Shown here: positions 7,017 to 14,481 of the stretch, one piece after another
Position numbering within the stretch: the first letter of the stretch is position 1
How the letters are laid out: every line of letters begins with the position of its first letter
DNA from: Nitrosomonadaceae bacterium
Lineage (GTDB): Bacteria > Pseudomonadota > Gammaproteobacteria > Burkholderiales > Nitrosomonadaceae
Assembly (NCBI GenBank): GCA_947471695.1
Contig: CANIWY010000012.1
Location: 1 to 19,907, forward strand
Direction of reading: 5' to 3'
DNA length: 19,907 bases
Position numbers and translations under genes: made by a program
Notes under the pieces: model-generated
The model's input: the letters and a program-made list of their open reading frames with translations, nothing else
Databases searched by the model: none
What the model was told of the DNA's origin: nothing

Positions 7017-7185
7017 TACCAGAATACCATCCACCCGTGATTTAAATACTAATCACAGAGACTTACTAATCTCAGCCAATCCAATCCAAACGTACAAATC
7101 AACCGTTACTCTGGACTTTATCCAATCTGGATGCAGTAAGTAGCAGTTATATGTACGGATTATTTCTATGCTAAAACATCTCAAC

Positions 7186-7950
7186 CTAATCCATGTGCAT
7201 GCCACCATTCACATGAAGTGTCGTACCGGTAATGTATCCTGCGGCTGACGAAGCAAGGAATGCGACAGCCGATGCCACTTCCTCGGGCCGCCCTAACCTA
7301 CCCAGAGGTACATGCTGAATTAAGTCCTGCTGCTGCTTATCAGTTAACGTGCGGGTCATGTCGGTCTCTATGAACCCGGGGGCAATACAGTTCACCGTGA
7401 TATTCCGGCTACCCACTTCACGTGCCAGTGACTTACTAAAACCAAACATTCCGGCCTTCGCAGCCGCATAATTGGCTTGCCCCGGGTTACCGATAGCACC
7501 CACTACTGATGAAATATTAATGATACGACCAGAACGTGCCTTCATCATAGCCCGCAGTACCCCACGGCTCAAACGAAATACCGACTTAAGGTCGGTCTCC
7601 ATGATGTCATCCCAATCCTCGTCTTTCATCCGGACCAGTAGGCTATCGCGCGTAATCCCTGCATTATTTACCAGTATCGTGATCTCACCGAACTTTAAGG
7701 GTACTGCTGCAAGCAGACTTTCAATCTGCGTGGCTTTCGTTACATCCAGCAGCACCCCCGCTCCCTTGATGCCAGCCTGACTCAGATAATGACTGATTCT
7801 CTCTGCACCACCCTCAGTGGTAGCGGTACCAACGACAGAAGCACCTTGCTTACCTAATTTCAATGCAATAGCCTGTCCAATACCACGACTGGCGCCTGTT
7901 ACAAGGGCCACTTGGTCTTGGAGCATCGGCTGGCTGGTATGTTCTTTCAT
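7186..7950 (-). CDS. fabG: 3-oxoacyl-ACP reductase
   Basis: This 254-residue SDR enzyme reduces 3-ketoacyl-ACP with NADPH in the elongation cycle. The cofactor motif TGASRGIG is at 18-25, NNAGITRD at 95-102, the catalytic serine S148 in NISSVVG, Y161 and K165 in YAAAK, then APGFIETDMTR and the C-terminal TLHVNGGMHMD. The alignment to E. coli FabG is close throughout, but the tetrad asparagine of the IIETNLSSVFR segment (N110 in E. coli) is aspartate here: METDLKSVFR, D120. The first ATG adds about eight residues to the usual N-terminus; the ATG at 7926 (MLQDQVALVTG) gives the standard 246 residues, and neither has a strong ribosome site. It follows fabD by 50 bases and precedes acpP by 233. 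Confidence 0.96.
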   Translation of the reverse strand: MKEHTSQPMLQDQVALVTGASRGIGQAIALKLGKQGASVVGTATTEGGAERISHYLSQAGIKGAGVLLDVTKATQIESLLAAVPLKFGEITILVNNAGITRDSLLVRMKDEDWDDIMETDLKSVFRLSRGVLRAMMKARSGRIINISSVVGAIGNPGQANYAAAKAGMFGFSKSLAREVGSRNITVNCIAPGFIETDMTRTLTDKQQQDLIQHVPLGRLGRPEEVASAVAFLASSAAGYITGTTLHVNGGMHMD

Positions 7951-8000
7951 AGACTAATATCCATAATCATGCAGGGCGAAAAACCCCATCCACTTCCAAT

Positions 8001-8939
8001 CTATCTCAATATACTTGCAGCCTGACGCAATGATTCGCTATCTGTCAGCGCTAGACTCTGCAGCCTCTCATCGATACGTTTATTAAGTCCAGACAACACT
8101 TTTCCAGGCCCACACTCAACTACATGAGTAACCCCCTTGCTGGCAAGAGAGCGAATTGTTTCTGTCCATCGCACCGGCTTGCATAGTTGCTGTACTAAGA
8201 TACTTCTAATGGCTTCAGCATCTGTATGGGACTGCACATCGGCATTATGCAATACTGGAATAGCGGGGGAATGCAGCATCACCTGCTCCAGTCGTTGCTG
8301 CATTTTTTCTGCGGCATGATGCATCAACGAGCAATGTGAAGGGACACTCATGGGCAACATGATTGCCCGTTTTGCACCTTTTAACTTAGCCAATTCCATT
8401 CCCTGCAACACCGCATCTCTATGCCCTGCAATGACCACCTGACCGGGTCCGTTAAAATTTGCTGGCTCCAGAGACTTGCCATTTAGGATGCCCATGACCT
8501 CATCGCACACTATCTTTACCTTATCATCATCCAGTCCCAAAACTACCGCCATGCCCCCTGTGCCCTCTGGAACCGACTGCTGCATCGACTCCGCTCGGAA
8601 CCGAACCAGTGAGAGTGCATCAGCAAAAGTTAGACTCCCTGCGGCGACCAATGCACTGTACTCTCCCAGGCTATGACCAGCCATGAATGCAGGCCTTACA
8701 CCCGTCAAACTTTCCCACGCACGGCATACCGAAATCCCTGCCATTAGCATCAGCGGTTGAGTATTAACCGTTAGATTGAGATCTTCTGCAGGCCCTTCGT
8801 TAGCCATCACCCAGAAATTCTGGCCCAGGATATCAGATGCCTCATCAAAAGTTTCGCGTACCATGGGGAAATCGGCATACCCTTTCATCATGCCAATTGA
8901 TTGAGAACCCTGACCAGGAAAAACAAAAGCGAATTTCAT
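8001..8939 (-). CDS. fabD: malonyl-CoA:ACP transacylase
   Basis: This 312-residue enzyme moves malonyl from CoA to ACP to supply the elongation substrate. It shows FPGQGSQ at 7-13, the nucleophile S90 in GHSLGEYSAL, R115 in the RFRAESMQ segment that binds the malonyl carboxylate, the catalytic H202 in VPSHCSLM, and the late GPGKVLSGLNKR segment. Length matches E. coli FabD (309). The start overlaps no neighbour: fabH ends three bases upstream, and the GGTGAG that includes the fabH stop acts as ribosome site, suggesting translational coupling. Confidence 0.97.
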   Translation of the reverse strand: MKFAFVFPGQGSQSIGMMKGYADFPMVRETFDEASDILGQNFWVMANEGPAEDLNLTVNTQPLMLMAGISVCRAWESLTGVRPAFMAGHSLGEYSALVAAGSLTFADALSLVRFRAESMQQSVPEGTGGMAVVLGLDDDKVKIVCDEVMGILNGKSLEPANFNGPGQVVIAGHRDAVLQGMELAKLKGAKRAIMLPMSVPSHCSLMHHAAEKMQQRLEQVMLHSPAIPVLHNADVQSHTDAEAIRSILVQQLCKPVRWTETIRSLASKGVTHVVECGPGKVLSGLNKRIDERLQSLALTDSESLRQAASILR

Positions 8940-8942
8940 ATC

Positions 8943-9902
8943 TCACCAGCGAAGTAACACAGCACCCCAAGTAAACCCTCCACCCACTCCCTCTAGTAGG
9001 ACAGTCTGGCCAGACTGGATACGTCCATCGCGGACTGCAGTATCTAGCGCCAGTGGAATAGAGGCAGCGGAAGTATTCCCATGCTTGTCGACCGTAACCA
9101 CCACTTTTTCCATGGAGAGCCCTAGCTTCTTCGCGGTTGATTTGATGATACGGATATTAGCTTGATGGGGGATCAACCAATCAATATCAGATGATTGCAA
9201 GTTATTCTCAGCTAGTGCCTCGTACACCACTTCTTCCAGGACTTTTACCGCGAACTTGAAGACCGCATTCCCCTCCATGACCAGGAATGGCCGACCCTGA
9301 ACCTTGCCGTTACAAATACTTCCCGACACCGAAAGAATTTTACTATGCTTCCCATCGGCATGAAGATGGCTTGAGAGGATTCCTGGTTGGTCACTCTGAC
9401 TCAGCACTACCGCACCCGCGCCATCACCGAAGAGTACACAAGTACTACGATCCTTCCAGTCGAGTATACGAGAATAAACCTCGGCCCCTACCACTAGTGC
9501 ATTGCGGCATTTTCCTGCGCGGATGAACATGTCTGCTGTGGCAAGCGCATAGACGAAACCACTACAAACCGCCTGCACGTCAAATGCAGGACAATCCAGA
9601 GCACCCAATTTATCCTGCAAGATACAGGCTGTACTGGGGAAAATCATATCCGGAGTGGTCGTGGCAACAATGATGAGATCGATCTCATCAACCTCTATTC
9701 CCGCCGCCTCTAGCGCTTTACGACTGGCGTGTAACGCCAAGTCACTCGCCATTTCATGATCAGCTGCAATGTGCCGTTGAGTGATGCCTGTTCGGCTTCG
9801 TATCCACTCATCACTGGTATCTACCATCCTCTCAAGATCATGATTGGTAAGAACCTTTTCGGGCAGGTAACCCCCTGTTCCAACAATCCTGGAATACTTC
9901 AT
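8943..9902 (-). CDS. fabH: beta-ketoacyl-ACP synthase III
   Basis: This 319-residue thiolase-fold enzyme starts fatty-acid synthesis by condensing acetyl-CoA with malonyl-ACP. The Cys-His-Asn triad is complete: C113 in VQAVCSGFVYAL, H246 in IPHQANIRI and N276 in KHGNTSAAS. Other family marks are GTGGYLPE at 8-15, RTGITQRH at 37-44 and the C-terminal GVGGGFTWGA. Length matches E. coli FabH (317). Its ATG overlaps the plsX stop by ATGA (9899-9902), so the two are probably translationally coupled. Confidence 0.97.
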   Translation of the reverse strand: MKYSRIVGTGGYLPEKVLTNHDLERMVDTSDEWIRSRTGITQRHIAADHEMASDLALHASRKALEAAGIEVDEIDLIIVATTTPDMIFPSTACILQDKLGALDCPAFDVQAVCSGFVYALATADMFIRAGKCRNALVVGAEVYSRILDWKDRSTCVLFGDGAGAVVLSQSDQPGILSSHLHADGKHSKILSVSGSICNGKVQGRPFLVMEGNAVFKFAVKVLEEVVYEALAENNLQSSDIDWLIPHQANIRIIKSTAKKLGLSMEKVVVTVDKHGNTSAASIPLALDTAVRDGRIQSGQTVLLEGVGGGFTWGAVLLRW

Positions 9903-10972
9903 GCTGCGTCTTCTTTTGATAGTAACTGAGGATGTAAGGATGAGACTTGATGCTGATGTTGCAGACCTGCCACACGCTCACCGATATGTTGCAACATTCC
10001 ACCTCGCACTTCATTCACCGCGCGCTCGATAGCAAAATTGAATGCATACCCATCAGCCGATCCATGGCTCTTAATGACAATACCCCTTAGTCCCAATAGA
10101 CTCGCGCCATTATAGCGACGGTGATCTACTCGGCGCTTAAACGCCTTGATGATTGGCAGTGCAACGAGCCCTGCAAATCTGGTCAGAAGGTTACGCTTAA
10201 ATTCCTCACGTAAATACGTAGCCAACATCTGTGCCACACCCTCTGAAGCTTTCAAGGTGATATTACCGACAAAGCCATCGCATACCACTACATCGGTTGT
10301 ACCCTTGTAAATATCATTTCCTTCAACATTCCCATAAAAATTAAGGCCGCTATTGCGTAGCAGTTCTGCCGCGTGCTTTACCACCTCGTTACCCTTTATC
10401 TCTTCCTCACCTATATTCAACAGGCCAACACTTGGGCGTTCTTTACCTTCTACAGAGCAGACTAGACTAGCTCCCATGACACCAAACTGAAGCAACTGCT
10501 CCGCACTACAGTCCACGTTAGCACCCAGATCCAGAACGTAAGTGTGACCCTTCATGGTAGGAAGCACCACTGCAAGAGCGGGTCGGTCGACCCCTGGCAA
10601 CGTTTTCAACACAAAACGGGAGGTCGCTATCAATGCCCCCGTATTGCCGGCACTGACGCAGGCTTGCGCCTCACCACGCTTAACCAGATCAATGGCGACT
10701 CGCATCGAAGAGTCTTTCTTGTCACGCATGGCTATCGCAGGCGATTCGTCCATACTGACCACTTCACTCGCGGCATGAACTCTCAGGCGGGGATCCGGCA
10801 TAAACTTGATTGCACGCAACTCAGCCTCGATTGCGTCAGGCAACCCCACTAGAAGGATATTGATTCCTGGATTAGATCGAAGATAATTAACGGCCGAGGG
10901 GACTGTTACATGAGGGCCGCAATCACCACCCATGCAATCTATTGCTACGGTAATATCCGTTTCAAGTGCCAT
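9899..10972 (-). CDS. plsX: phosphate acyltransferase PlsX
   Basis: This 357-residue peripheral membrane enzyme converts acyl-ACP and phosphate into acyl-phosphate, the donor used by PlsY to begin phospholipid synthesis. Typical segments are AIDCMGGDCGP (10-20), the VVSMDESPAIAMRDKKDSSM block (71-90), SAGNTGAL (107-114), LNIGEEEIKGNE and CDGFVGNITLKASEG. Length fits the family (about 340-356). The C-terminus past about 335 is variable. It follows rpmF by 67 bases and overlaps fabH by four, the usual rpmF-plsX-fabH order. Confidence 0.97.
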   Translation of the reverse strand: MALETDITVAIDCMGGDCGPHVTVPSAVNYLRSNPGINILLVGLPDAIEAELRAIKFMPDPRLRVHAASEVVSMDESPAIAMRDKKDSSMRVAIDLVKRGEAQACVSAGNTGALIATSRFVLKTLPGVDRPALAVVLPTMKGHTYVLDLGANVDCSAEQLLQFGVMGASLVCSVEGKERPSVGLLNIGEEEIKGNEVVKHAAELLRNSGLNFYGNVEGNDIYKGTTDVVVCDGFVGNITLKASEGVAQMLATYLREEFKRNLLTRFAGLVALPIIKAFKRRVDHRRYNGASLLGLRGIVIKSHGSADGYAFNFAIERAVNEVRGGMLQHIGERVAGLQHQHQVSSLHPQLLSKEDAA

Positions 10973-11039
10973 TAAGGCTCAGACAGACTGAAGACTTTGA
11001 ACTCTAAACTTCGTAATTCGAAGAATAACCGCAAGTGAC

Positions 11040-11219
11040 TTAGTCGTCTTTGGTCTTGATGACTTTCTTGCCCCTATAATAGCCGTTAGGACTAATATGA
11101 TGGCGAAGATGAACTTCGCCGGTGCTAGGCTCCACCGCTAATGGCGAGCTGGTCAGAAAATCATGCGAACGGTGCATGCCACGTTTTGATGGGGATTTCT
11201 TGTTCTGTTGTACTGCCAT
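11040..11219 (-). CDS. rpmF: 50S ribosomal protein L32
   Basis: This 59-residue basic protein is below usual ORF cut-offs. It begins MAVQQNKKSPSKRGMHRSHD, the L32 N-terminus, and continues with TGEVHLRHHISPNGYYRGKK (about 33-52), almost identical to the E. coli segment. It has no zinc-binding cysteines, so it is the C-minus form. AAGGAG nine bases ahead of the ATG is a strong ribosome site. It lies 23 bases after yceD and 67 before plsX in the classic yceD-rpmF-plsX arrangement. Confidence 0.97.
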   Translation of the reverse strand: MAVQQNKKSPSKRGMHRSHDFLTSSPLAVEPSTGEVHLRHHISPNGYYRGKKVIKTKDD

Positions 11220-11242
11220 AGCAATTTGCTCCTTAAATAATT

Positions 11243-11743
11243 TCAGTGCAGCTTTTTCAGTGCTGCCAGCGCAGCAAATAAATGCTCTCTACCTACAACA
11301 TCTTCACCAACTGGCCCGCTTGTTGAACACTTGCCTTCCGGATGACGAGCTGAAATTGGCAAGCTTAGGATAACCTCATCTTCAATCAGCTCCAACACAT
11401 CCATCCCAGGCACTGCCAAAACTCCATCTACAGAATCATCTTCATCAAAACGAGAGAGTTCATTCTCATCTCTCGCCAGTAAAATATCTGTCTTCAAATC
11501 CAGCAAATGCACCATACTAGCAAGGCAGCGCTGGCACTGAAGGTTAATCTCCCCCTGAACGGTAATCCGTAAAAGTGGCTTGCCTTCGCTACCTATAACG
11601 CCGCTGATTGTATATTCGAGCCAGCCCTGACTATCGGTCAGGTAATCTTGTAATCGTACAAATTCAACGGGCGTGATTTTACCATGATGTGCCCCAGCAT
11701 TACGCACAAAATCAAGGGCATCTATGACAAACCGTGCGGACAT
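11243..11743 (-). CDS. yceD: DUF177 / YceD family 23S rRNA accumulation protein
   Basis: This DUF177 protein is genetically linked to L32 and, in E. coli and plants, is needed for normal 23S rRNA accumulation; the mechanism is not settled. I set the start at the ATG at 11743, giving 166 residues with the family N-terminus MSARFVIDALDFVRN. A TTG at 11788 would add 15 residues, but these codons overlap a near-consensus promoter. The conserved pair C70 and C73 in LQCQRCL, the acidic EDEVILSLPI segment (121-130) and the C-terminal LFAALAALKK are all present; C139 is a further conserved-position cysteine. There is no clear ribosome site at 11743. It is the first gene of the lipid operon and divergent from maf, 67 bases away. 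Confidence 0.92.
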   Translation of the reverse strand: MSARFVIDALDFVRNAGAHHGKITPVEFVRLQDYLTDSQGWLEYTISGVIGSEGKPLLRITVQGEINLQCQRCLASMVHLLDLKTDILLARDENELSRFDEDDSVDGVLAVPGMDVLELIEDEVILSLPISARHPEGKCSTSGPVGEDVVGREHLFAALAALKKLH

Positions 11744-11752
11744 AAGTTGCGC

Positions 11753-11781
11753 ATGATATATTTTTTGCCCCCGACTGTCAA
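11753..11781 (-). promoter_or_regulatory. near-consensus sigma-70 promoter of yceD-rpmF-fab operon
   Basis: On the minus strand TTGACA (11776-11781, perfect -35) is followed after exactly 17 bases by TATCAT (11753-11758, 5 of 6 at -10). Predicted transcription start is about 11744-11747, zero to four bases before the yceD ATG at 11743. This is the best promoter match I found in the window and it heads the operon. Confidence 0.75.
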
Positions 11782-11810
11782 AAACCAACCATCCTAGGTG
11801 AACTCTGCAT

Positions 11811-12401
11811 ATGCCACACCTAACTCAACAGCTTGTATTGGGGTCCAGCTCCATTTATCGCCGCGAATTACTTCAACGTTTGCAGATTCCTTTTGAGATC
11901 TGTAGCCCAGATATTGACGAGACCCCTCTGCCCGGCGAAGTACCAGGAAAGACCGCCCTACGTTTGGCTGAGTGCAAAGCTCGGGCAGCAGCCTCAGCCT
12001 ACCCTGACGCACTCATCATCGGTGCCGACCAAGTGGCTGTTCTAGAAAGCATTCCTCTCGGAAAGCCATTGACCCATGAAAATGCTGTGAGGCAGTTACG
12101 CTTACTGAGCGGCAGGGAGGTGACATTTCATACCGCACTGAGCCTCTTCAATAGCCGTACCGACAACATACAGACCCGTCTCATCCTCTCCCATGTCAAG
12201 TTTCGAGAATTAAATGACCAGAAGATCAAAAGCTATCTTTTCAAAGAGCAGCCCTATCACTGTGCTGGCAGTGCTAAATCTGAGGGATTAGGTATCGCGC
12301 TAATTGAGCGCATCGTAGGTGATGACCCCAATGCCTTGATAGGGCTGCCGCTGATCGCGCTGGTAGAGATGCTGTCACATGAAGGTATAGAGGTCATATG
12401 A
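11811..12401 (+). CDS. Maf-family nucleotide pyrophosphatase, YceF type
   Basis: This 196-residue Maf protein hydrolyses non-canonical or modified NTPs to NMP and pyrophosphate; the YceF branch prefers 7-methyl-GTP. The sequence follows E. coli YceF rather than YhdE: LVLGSSSIYRRELLQRL (8-24), VDET-like DIDETP (34-39), IIGADQVAVL with D73, the GKPLT segment, the HCAGSAKSEGLGIALIE stretch and DDPNALIGLPLIAL. Length matches YceF (194). AGGTGA at 11796-11801 is nine bases before the ATG. It is divergent from yceD and overlaps the next gene by ATGA. Substrate preference is inferred from family membership. Confidence 0.92.
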   Translation: MPHLTQQLVLGSSSIYRRELLQRLQIPFEICSPDIDETPLPGEVPGKTALRLAECKARAAASAYPDALIIGADQVAVLESIPLGKPLTHENAVRQLRLLSGREVTFHTALSLFNSRTDNIQTRLILSHVKFRELNDQKIKSYLFKEQPYHCAGSAKSEGLGIALIERIVGDDPNALIGLPLIALVEMLSHEGIEVI

Positions 12402-13105
12402 ATCAAGGAACACTCTATCTCATCCCAACACCACTGGGTTCGGGTGATATCACCCGGGTGATTCCGGTTTCAGTCCAACAGTGTGTCTCAGTTCTTAGCC
12501 ACTTTATCGTGGAACACCCAAAAACCGCCAGGCAATTTCTAAAACAAAATGGCTGTGCCCTGCCATTACAAGAAATTAAAATGCAGGTGCTCAATGAACA
12601 TACCCGGCCCGAAGATATTGTTCATCTACTCACTCCTCTTCTTGCAGGAAATGATGTTGGACTATTATCCGAGGCCGGCTGCCCGGCAGTAGCCGATCCT
12701 GGCGCAGAGCTAGTACGAATTGCTCATCAGAGAAATATCAGAGTAGTGCCACTGGTTGGACCATCTTCCATCCTGTTAGCATTGATGGCATCCGGATTGA
12801 ATGGTCAGCGATTCATGTTCCACGGCTACCTGCCGGTGGACCCTGAGAAACGCCTCATGAAAATTGCCGAACTGGAGAAGGAATCAATAATCCATGACCA
12901 GACGCAGATATTCATCGAGACCCCCTACCGCAATCAGAAACTGCTTGAAGCGATCGTACAGGCCTGCCACAGCACTACCAATCTATGTGTCGCCAGCGAT
13001 ATCACCCTCGTCAGTGAACACATAATGACCAGAACGACCAGAGAGTGGGAACACCTCCTGCCCGACATCAACAAGAGACCTTCAATTTTTCTATTACATG
13101 GTTGA
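12398..13105 (+). CDS. SAM-dependent tetrapyrrole-type methyltransferase, RsmI-like
   Basis: This 235-residue protein has the tetrapyrrole-methylase fold in its RsmI/YraL variant. GTLYLIPTPLG (4-14) is the N-terminal signature, SEAGCPAVADPG (91-102) matches the RsmI SDAGTPLINDPG loop, and GPSSILLALMASGL (121-134) with RFMFHGYLP (138-146) matches the second cofactor segment. It is about 50 residues shorter than E. coli RsmI (286) and stops after the fold, so it lacks the C-terminal helical domain. RsmI methylates C1402 of 16S rRNA at the 2'-O; this shorter paralogue, placed beside maf, may have another RNA or small-molecule target. It starts inside the maf stop (ATGA), implying coupled translation. 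Confidence 0.85.
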   Translation: MNQGTLYLIPTPLGSGDITRVIPVSVQQCVSVLSHFIVEHPKTARQFLKQNGCALPLQEIKMQVLNEHTRPEDIVHLLTPLLAGNDVGLLSEAGCPAVADPGAELVRIAHQRNIRVVPLVGPSSILLALMASGLNGQRFMFHGYLPVDPEKRLMKIAELEKESIIHDQTQIFIETPYRNQKLLEAIVQACHSTTNLCVASDITLVSEHIMTRTTREWEHLLPDINKRPSIFLLHG

Positions 13106-13166
13106 CCGCAATGCTACTGAATGGTCCATTGCACGTGACCTGTAGTATCCATCCTACAGAGCCCTC

Positions 13167-14123
13167 TTAGTACCGCACCCCCCAGCCGCTGCCAGCAGCA
13201 CTAACAAGCGCACTTGCAGTCACTGCGCCAAATCGTTTGGCGAAGCGCTCAACAACACTTTCCTGGGTGGTGTAGTCCACGATATGCTCTGCCTTGATAA
13301 CTTCACGTGCAACATACTCAGCGCTGCCCAAGGCATCAGCAAGTCCGAGATCTATGCTTTTCTGACCGGTCCAGACAATTCCGCTGAAAATCTCCGGGGC
13401 ATCCTTCAACCGTTTACCCCTTCCATCCTGCACAACCTGGATGAACTGTTGATGAATATCAGTCAACATTTCTCGAGCATGATCTTGCTGTTTCGGATTA
13501 GAGGCTGAGAAGGGGTCAAGAAATCCTTTGTTCTCACCCGCTGTAAGCAATCGTCGTTCGATACCGAGCTTTTCCATCGTACCCGTAAAACCGAATCCAT
13601 CTATTAACACGCCGATGGATCCGACCATACTGGCCTTATCCACATAAATCTTGTCTGCAGCAGCCGCAACATAATACCCCCCTGAAGCACAAATATCCTC
13701 GACCACCGCATAGAGAGGGGTATCTGGGTATTCGGCTCGTAGGCGGCGTATTTCATCGTTGATATAGCCCGCCTGCACTGGGCTGCCGCCAGGGCTGTTA
13801 ATCCTCAGGATCACTCCCTGTGTGTTTTTATCCTTGAAGGCCTCCTGCAGACCCGCATTAATATTATCAGCGCTGCTGACGCTGTCGGCAGAGATTACAC
13901 CCCGAAGCTCGACCAGTGCGGTGTGCTTGGTGGAAATAGGGCCATCCTTACCACCGGTCCAGCCCATTGCAAGGAATAGCAGAATGATCAGGTAAAGGAA
14001 AGTAAGCGACTTAAACAATATCCCCCACTGCCGTGACCGCCTCTGCTCTTGCAGGGAAGAAAACACCATCTTCTCCAGCACCCGCTTCTCCCAATCTTCA
14101 TCGTGCTTTCCTGAATCTGCCAT
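13167..14123 (-). CDS. sppA: signal peptide peptidase SppA, S49 short form
   Basis: This 318-residue membrane serine peptidase degrades cleaved signal peptides and perhaps misfolded membrane proteins. A charged cytoplasmic N-terminus (1-35) precedes one membrane segment (about 38-55); the catalytic part is periplasmic. The Ser-Lys dyad is visible: S147 in EDICASGGYY and K199 in TAGENKGFLDPF, the same spacing as in Bacillus SppA. INSPGGSP at 108-115 is the oxyanion region. It is the single-domain form, about half the length of E. coli SppA (618). It follows the Rieske gene by seven bases, so it is the last gene of the rluC operon; it converges on the methyltransferase gene. Confidence 0.93.
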   Translation of the reverse strand: MADSGKHDEDWEKRVLEKMVFSSLQEQRRSRQWGILFKSLTFLYLIILLFLAMGWTGGKDGPISTKHTALVELRGVISADSVSSADNINAGLQEAFKDKNTQGVILRINSPGGSPVQAGYINDEIRRLRAEYPDTPLYAVVEDICASGGYYVAAAADKIYVDKASMVGSIGVLIDGFGFTGTMEKLGIERRLLTAGENKGFLDPFSASNPKQQDHAREMLTDIHQQFIQVVQDGRGKRLKDAPEIFSGIVWTGQKSIDLGLADALGSAEYVAREVIKAEHIVDYTTQESVVERFAKRFGAVTASALVSAAGSGWGVRY

Positions 14124-14130
14124 AGTTACA

Positions 14131-14481
14131 TCAATCCTTCAAAAAGATGTTGCCATCCCGCTCTTCAATTTCCAGACGTTGCAGGTTCTTCCCCTTGCAT
14201 GGGCCGCCGACACAAAGCCCACTGTGCGGCTCATAAATCGCACCATGAGTCGAGCAGATTAAGTATAACCCTGAATCATCAAAGAACTCGCCTTCTATCC
14301 AGTCCAGCTCTACGCCTATATGGGCACAACGATTAAGGTAGGCATAGATTCTCCCCTGATAACGAATCATAAATGCCGGAACAGTCCGTGATTCATTCAA
14401 CGGCTCCACGCTGAAACGGACGCCCTTGTCGCCATCTGCCAGTTCGTTACTTGCACAGATTAGACGTTCGTCTCGAGCCAT
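14131..14481 (-). CDS. Rieske [2Fe-2S] domain protein
   Basis: This 116-residue soluble protein is essentially one Rieske domain. Cluster ligands are C52 and H54 (CAH) and C76 and H79 (CSTH). The two halves are 21 residues apart, more than the 15-17 usual in Rieske ferredoxins, because of an inserted acidic stretch (WIEGEFFDDSGLY). Two further cysteines, C90 and C95 in LCVGGPC, lie in the Pro-loop region. There is no signal peptide or membrane segment, so it is cytoplasmic and could be an electron carrier. Its start overlaps the HAD gene by 22 bases and its stop is seven bases before sppA. The partner enzyme is unknown; I recall this gene in the same place in other Betaproteobacteria. Confidence 0.88.
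   Translation of the reverse strand: MARDERLICASNELADGDKGVRFSVEPLNESRTVPAFMIRYQGRIYAYLNRCAHIGVELDWIEGEFFDDSGLYLICSTHGAIYEPHSGLCVGGPCKGKNLQRLEIEERDGNIFLKD

Noticed and set aside
11744..11788. TTG-started longer form of YceD
   Set aside because: The extra 15 codons cover the -10 and -35 of a near-consensus promoter and do not resemble the family N-terminus.
13140..13159. CTGTAG/CTACAG hairpin between the methyltransferase and sppA genes, considered as terminator
   Set aside because: Only six pairs with an eight-base loop and no T run on either strand; too weak to call.
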